Of a DNA stretch of 64,000 nt, positions 59,546 to 64,000 are shown in pieces. Every line of letters starts with the position of its first letter. The stretch's first letter is position 1. The notes below the pieces were generated by a model that was not told the origin of the DNA, searched no databases, and worked only from the letters and a program-made list of their open reading frames with translations. The DNA lies in NCBI RefSeq assembly GCF_000699445.3, contig NC_067195.1, positions 19,725,287 to 19,789,286 on the forward strand, written 5' to 3'. Source of the DNA: Schistosoma haematobium. Taxonomy: Eukaryota; Platyhelminthes; Trematoda; Strigeidida; Schistosomatidae. Both the position numbers and the translations under genes were made by a program.

Positions 59546-61907
59546 TTAATCCATTGCACTTCTTTCTTACACAAATTTCGGTTTATGATGGAACCTATTA
59601 GCAATCCATAAAATTGTATATCCATAAAATGAAAGAGAAAAATACAGCACGACACAAGCACACACATGTACAACAACTGACTAGTGAATGTTTTGCGTGT
59701 TTGACTGAATTAACTTATTAGACATTGAAACATACAAATCTTATCTATCATATACTAACAATGTTATGTTGAATATAAAACAAATAAGTGATTTGTTTTT
59801 GCATGCTTCTCTCATCAACATCTCCTCTTTCTTTTGTTTTAATCTCATGTGACAGTTCACTTGAATAGATTTCCTCTCTTTCTGTATTTCATCTTTTCTT
59901 GTTCTATTGCTCTAGTCACTTTTACTTACTACTATCCTTATTAATGTCACTTATGTTGCGGCTGTTGTGATTATTATTTTTATCATTGTAATCGTTAATG
60001 TTCAAATAAACAGTACATTCCTAAAGCAATCTTAATCTGTATCGTGTGTATTTAGCTTCGAATTGATTATCAGTACAGAATGATAATTATCTAATACTAA
60101 ACAATAAAGTAATGTATGCTGAAATGGTTTATTTGACATATCTTATTGATAATGAGAAATATAGTCTATGTTAATTGATTATTATCATAGATAAAAATGG
60201 AGATGGAAAATATACTGCTAGTATAACTGTTTATCTCCGCAGATGTATCTATTTACTGAAAACTATTGAATTAGTTTTGAGGAAATGTTGAATATATTAG
60301 TAACTAGGGTTGTCTTAAATCTAGTTTGTCAAGTTTATGACTCTTATATGCAAAGAAATGAAGTCTTGAAACCTGAACACCGATTAATTGGAGGAATCCT
60401 CGGTTGTTAAGATCATGTTGTTTCGCTTCTCATTTTTGTTTCATCTTGATAAGATGTTAGTATCGCTACCTCTTAAAACTGGGGATACAGCTGGTTACTT
60501 GCTACTGTATAAGGAAAAAAGACTGATATGACTAGATTTGGAAATAAAGGCAAGTCTGTAGATAAAGAGTTATTCATGCGCCAACAATGGACACATTATA
60601 TCCTTAACCATCAATTCAAATATTGTATCGCAAATACAGTGAATTACATGTGATTTACTTACCTGATCTACTGGTAAATTTGAATATAATGAATTGCGAA
60701 GAAGTCGATACCATACAAATATACCTTGTTTACCTTTAATTCATATGTCTAATTTATCTTTTCATAAATATATTTATTACTTGTTTGACTTCTAAATGTT
60801 TATTTAATCAAAGTTATAACAAACTTATGGAGAGATATATTCTGCTGCGTAGTACCGTATTTAAATTCTCAAATTCTGCGTAACTAGGAAGTTGATCCCA
60901 TGAAAATTCTTTATAGTAAACACCACGATTAGATGAAATACCTCTAATTGCTTGCATCTTCAAAATCGCTAGTTACATTGGAGACACGGTCTGGAATGAC
61001 TGATAAGTTAAGAATTAATAATTTCGCAATAAAGAAACTACGCACACTAAAACGATTGGTGTTTAGTGAATTAGTTTGTTCTAGAGAAGCATTGATTGTC
61101 AAACTGGAGAGTCTGTACATTTTAATTCAGGTACAATCAAACTAGATGAAAGGTAGCACGTAATGTAAACTAAAATTTCGAAGAGGAGGTTTCGATTAAG
61201 GGCGTTAAGCAAAACACGTACTAATTTTAATATACTATTAAGAAGTATAATCGTCTGTTGATCTGATTTTCGGAGATAGATATCATTCTTTATTATAGAA
61301 TTACCATACATATATCTCCATACGTATATATCCAATAATATATCCATCAAAGTTTAAGTTTGATTTTGTACATAGCAGTGATTCGTTTTCAGTACTGTAG
61401 TAATGTAAAGTTCTGAATTATCCAATAGCCTGTCCTATTCGATAACAATATTTTTAATGAATAAATTGTGCTCTAACAACATATTTCTTCTATCAATATG
61501 ATTCCTAATATAAACCATCGAATCACCGAAACAGTTTGTTATCAATAACACGTAAAAGTATTATGAACAAGAGAGAATGTTATTGGCTGGCAACAATAAC
61601 TATAAGGGAAAAAATACGGATTAGGCTACCAAGGTTAGTTTAATTCAATGAATGAACATTTGTTTCATGTACTAAAGCTGAAATTTTCAGAGTCTTATCT
61701 CAAATAGTTTAGTTCATTAAGTCTTACTGTTCAGAGCACTTGAGCATTTCGAGTTACCTTGTATATTTAATTATGCTAATGTGTTTTAGACAGTAATAAT
61801 GTATTTTTTATTTCTAGTTAAAGTTACTTTATTATTCCCAGCTGTACATGATATTTGTAGTTGAAATTTTCTAAAGAAGATGGGATAATTCATTTATAAC
61901 ATGATAT
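59546..61907. other. Unassigned AT-rich sequence
   Basis: Open frames at 60948-61350 show no domain. No repeat recognised. Confidence 0.45.
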
Positions 61908-62195
61908 GGTGAGACTATAATTTATGAACGACTTTTGGGCGACGCTTGACTGGCCTTGAGAGTGTCTGCCTAATAAATAGGGTCAAATGAGGGTTATAAA
62001 CCTGTGTGAGGAATTAGAATTGTGATTTACAGTTTATGGTTGAGCTTAGGGATTAAATTTTGGGTTTTCATCACAAACTAATATCAGCTATAATGCCAAA
62101 ATTCTATCTATCCCAATGAATGAGTAAATTTTACTCCAAAATCCAAGACCTGTTATCTTATACGTGATTGGTTCGTCCATAAATTATATTTCGCC
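61908..62195 (-). mobile_element. MITE-like inverted-terminal-repeat element, copy 3
   Basis: About 288 bp, opposite orientation to the copies near 22-23 kb. Ends GGTGAGACTATAATTTATGA and TAAATTATATTTCGCC. It is the best-preserved terminal inverted repeat pair of the three. Confidence 0.66.
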
Positions 62196-63389
62196 AAAGC
62201 AAATGAACAACAATCTTTTAGTGTAATTTGGTTTGTATACTTTGGGATTTCACGATGATCATGCTCTTTAATTTTCTGTTTATTGTTTCCATCAGCAATC
62301 TCCATCCAATTATAATAGGATTCCTGAATTAAGTAATAAGAATTAATTAAATGAATTGTGTTTTATGCAGTTAAATTAATTTGTCAATTAATTATACATT
62401 TCTCAATGATGTTATTCCATTTGTCTAATCAGATCTTAATCTTGTATTTCTCCAAGATGACTTATCAATTTAAACTGTTTGACATGACAGTGTCAAAACA
62501 AGTGTAATAGGAATTTAGTAAAATGGCCATTTTATCTGGGTTGACGAAAACAGATGATAAGTTGTAAACAGAGTTGCTTTTTATTAAAAAGAAAACTATC
62601 TATCCATTAATGGTATCTCTGGAATATTTTGAAGCATTCCTACCTATTCTACATTTTTAACTATGATGTTCAAAAATAACTATCATAATAATGTAAAATG
62701 ATCCCCCCCACACACACAATAAATTAAAAATAAATATGCGTCTTGGTTTGTTTATTGGTAGTAAACAATTAATAATGATAATAATAATAATAATAAGATG
62801 GATATATATGACATTCATTTCCGCATTTCCATAGACTGGTCATTGAAAATCAAATTTTTAATTACCACTTAATTAAACACTTCCTTATAAGCAATCATTA
62901 GCTATGGATCATAATAATTTTTGATTCTAATTCACATATAAACAATAATAATTGTTATTCTACTTATTATATAGAAACATTTTAAAGAAGACAAAAATGT
63001 ATAACGAAATGCACCGTAAAATAGGAAGGATAATGTTAAGATTTATCCATTTTTTTCAACAACAACAAACAAACAACGGAAATATCAATCAGAATTACGA
63101 AAGTATTTGTGTTTTATGATTAAAATGAATATGAATTTGAGTAAACAAGTGTTTTATTCCTTACCTGATTAAACAAATGAATAGTATATAAATTCATGTG
63201 TAAATGTTTAGCATCTTAAATTTGTTAAAAACAGATTCAATTGATTTCAAATGGATAGATTGATTAATGTATTACTGTTTATATTAATATTAATTAAATG
63301 TGACAAGTAGCAGTTAAATACAAACTATAATAAATGATTTAATTTTGATAGTTAGTAATTATGATATGTACTTTATCAGTATAGGGTTG
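62196..63389. other. AT-rich non-coding sequence
   Basis: Contains (AAT)n near 62774-62797 and a short C/A run near 62703-62718. No gene. Confidence 0.5.
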
Positions 63390-63394
63390 TAAAG

Positions 63395-63860
63395 ATTGTT
63401 GAGTTTTAATTGAGATCAAGAACTGATCAATGTTAGATTATCATTTGAAACATGGAAGCACTGGACGACCATTTCGTTCTAGTATAGACTTCGACAATGC
63501 GTACCCACGATCTCGCACACGGGATTCGACAATGGGACCTTTGATCTTGAGCGTGAACGCTTAACCTCTAAACCACTCAGTTGGTATACAACGGTGTTAA
63601 TGTCTAACTTCAACCGGACATGGTAGAACTGCACTGATTATGGCTTTTTACTAGAAGGTTAGAAATTAATAACTTTGGATGCCGGCTCAGTGATCTGGAA
63701 GTTAAATGCTCTCACGTGAGACCTAGAGTCTTATGGTCGAATGCTATGTAAGGGATACGCACTGTCTGGGAAATTCATACTAGGACGAAATGGTCGTCCA
63801 ATGCTTCCAGGTTTTAAATAATAATCTAACATTGATCGGTTCACGATCTCAAATGAAATG
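63395..63860. repeat. Hammerhead/tRNA-head repeat, facing pair
   Basis: The left copy (63395-63655) is on the minus strand with tail, degraded hammerhead and head (63520-63592). The right copy is on the plus strand with head (63676-63744), hammerhead (63756-63810: CTGGGAA, stem II GGAC side kept, GAAA kept) and tail to 63860. Both hammerheads carry core changes. Confidence 0.74.
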
Positions 63861-63962
63861 TACTTTTTTGATGGAAATGTTATCTATGATTTTAACCTAA
63901 AACCTACTTTGATCCTGTGTCAAGTTCTAATTGTGAAGTATTGAGAGAGTTCTAAGCTAGGA

Positions 63963-63964
<2 letters not shown>

Positions 63965-64000
<36 letters not shown>
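63965..64000. repeat. (AT)n microsatellite at window end
   Basis: Pure AT running off the window edge. Confidence 0.95.

Noticed and set aside
1..64000. CRISPR arrays, bacterial operons, phage or toxin genes
   Set aside because: No regularly spaced short repeats; genes have spliceosomal introns, so the sequence is eukaryotic.

Overview
The window reads as nuclear DNA of a blood fluke (Schistosoma-like trematode). This is inferred from an AT-rich background, a gene whose 5' introns are only 29-39 bases while later introns reach 4 kb, a Ty3/Gypsy element of the CsRn1 type, and many tRNA-headed repeats carrying a hammerhead-ribozyme motif like the schistosome Sm-alpha family. The species cannot be named from sequence alone.

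Layout. 1-4.3 kb is gene-poor and holds decayed transposons: a MULE-like transposase relic on the minus strand and CR1/Jockey-type reverse-transcriptase tails on the plus strand. 4,363-18,882 is a complete 13-exon malic enzyme gene (plus strand, 564 residues). Its alignment to the family is clear, but one of the three acidic metal ligands is alanine. Its introns hold an antisense RTE-type relic, SINE heads and a small Gypsy fossil. 18.9-24.6 kb holds two copies of a ~285-bp inverted-terminal-repeat element (third copy near 62 kb) and a possible decayed gene copy. 24,642-29,868 is a young LTR retrotransposon: 321-bp LTRs differing at one base, 4-bp target duplication, tRNA-type primer site, gag with an unusual CHCC knuckle, and pol broken by one frameshift. 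32-32.6 kb holds more non-LTR relics. 33,200-33,988 is a single-exon cyclin-like gene resembling CNTD1, a meiotic crossover factor.

From about 34 kb to the end there is no confident protein gene. This half is AT-rich sequence with (AT)n tracts and at least eight loci of one hammerhead/tRNA-head repeat family. At most of these loci two copies face each other as an imperfect palindrome. At two loci the same tail sequence recurs about 402 bases apart, which suggests a greater-than-unit-length or tandem intermediate. Two copies keep the hammerhead catalytic core unchanged.

The two host genes are not an operon and have no evident functional link. The most interesting points are the altered metal site of the malic enzyme and the organisation of the hammerhead repeats.
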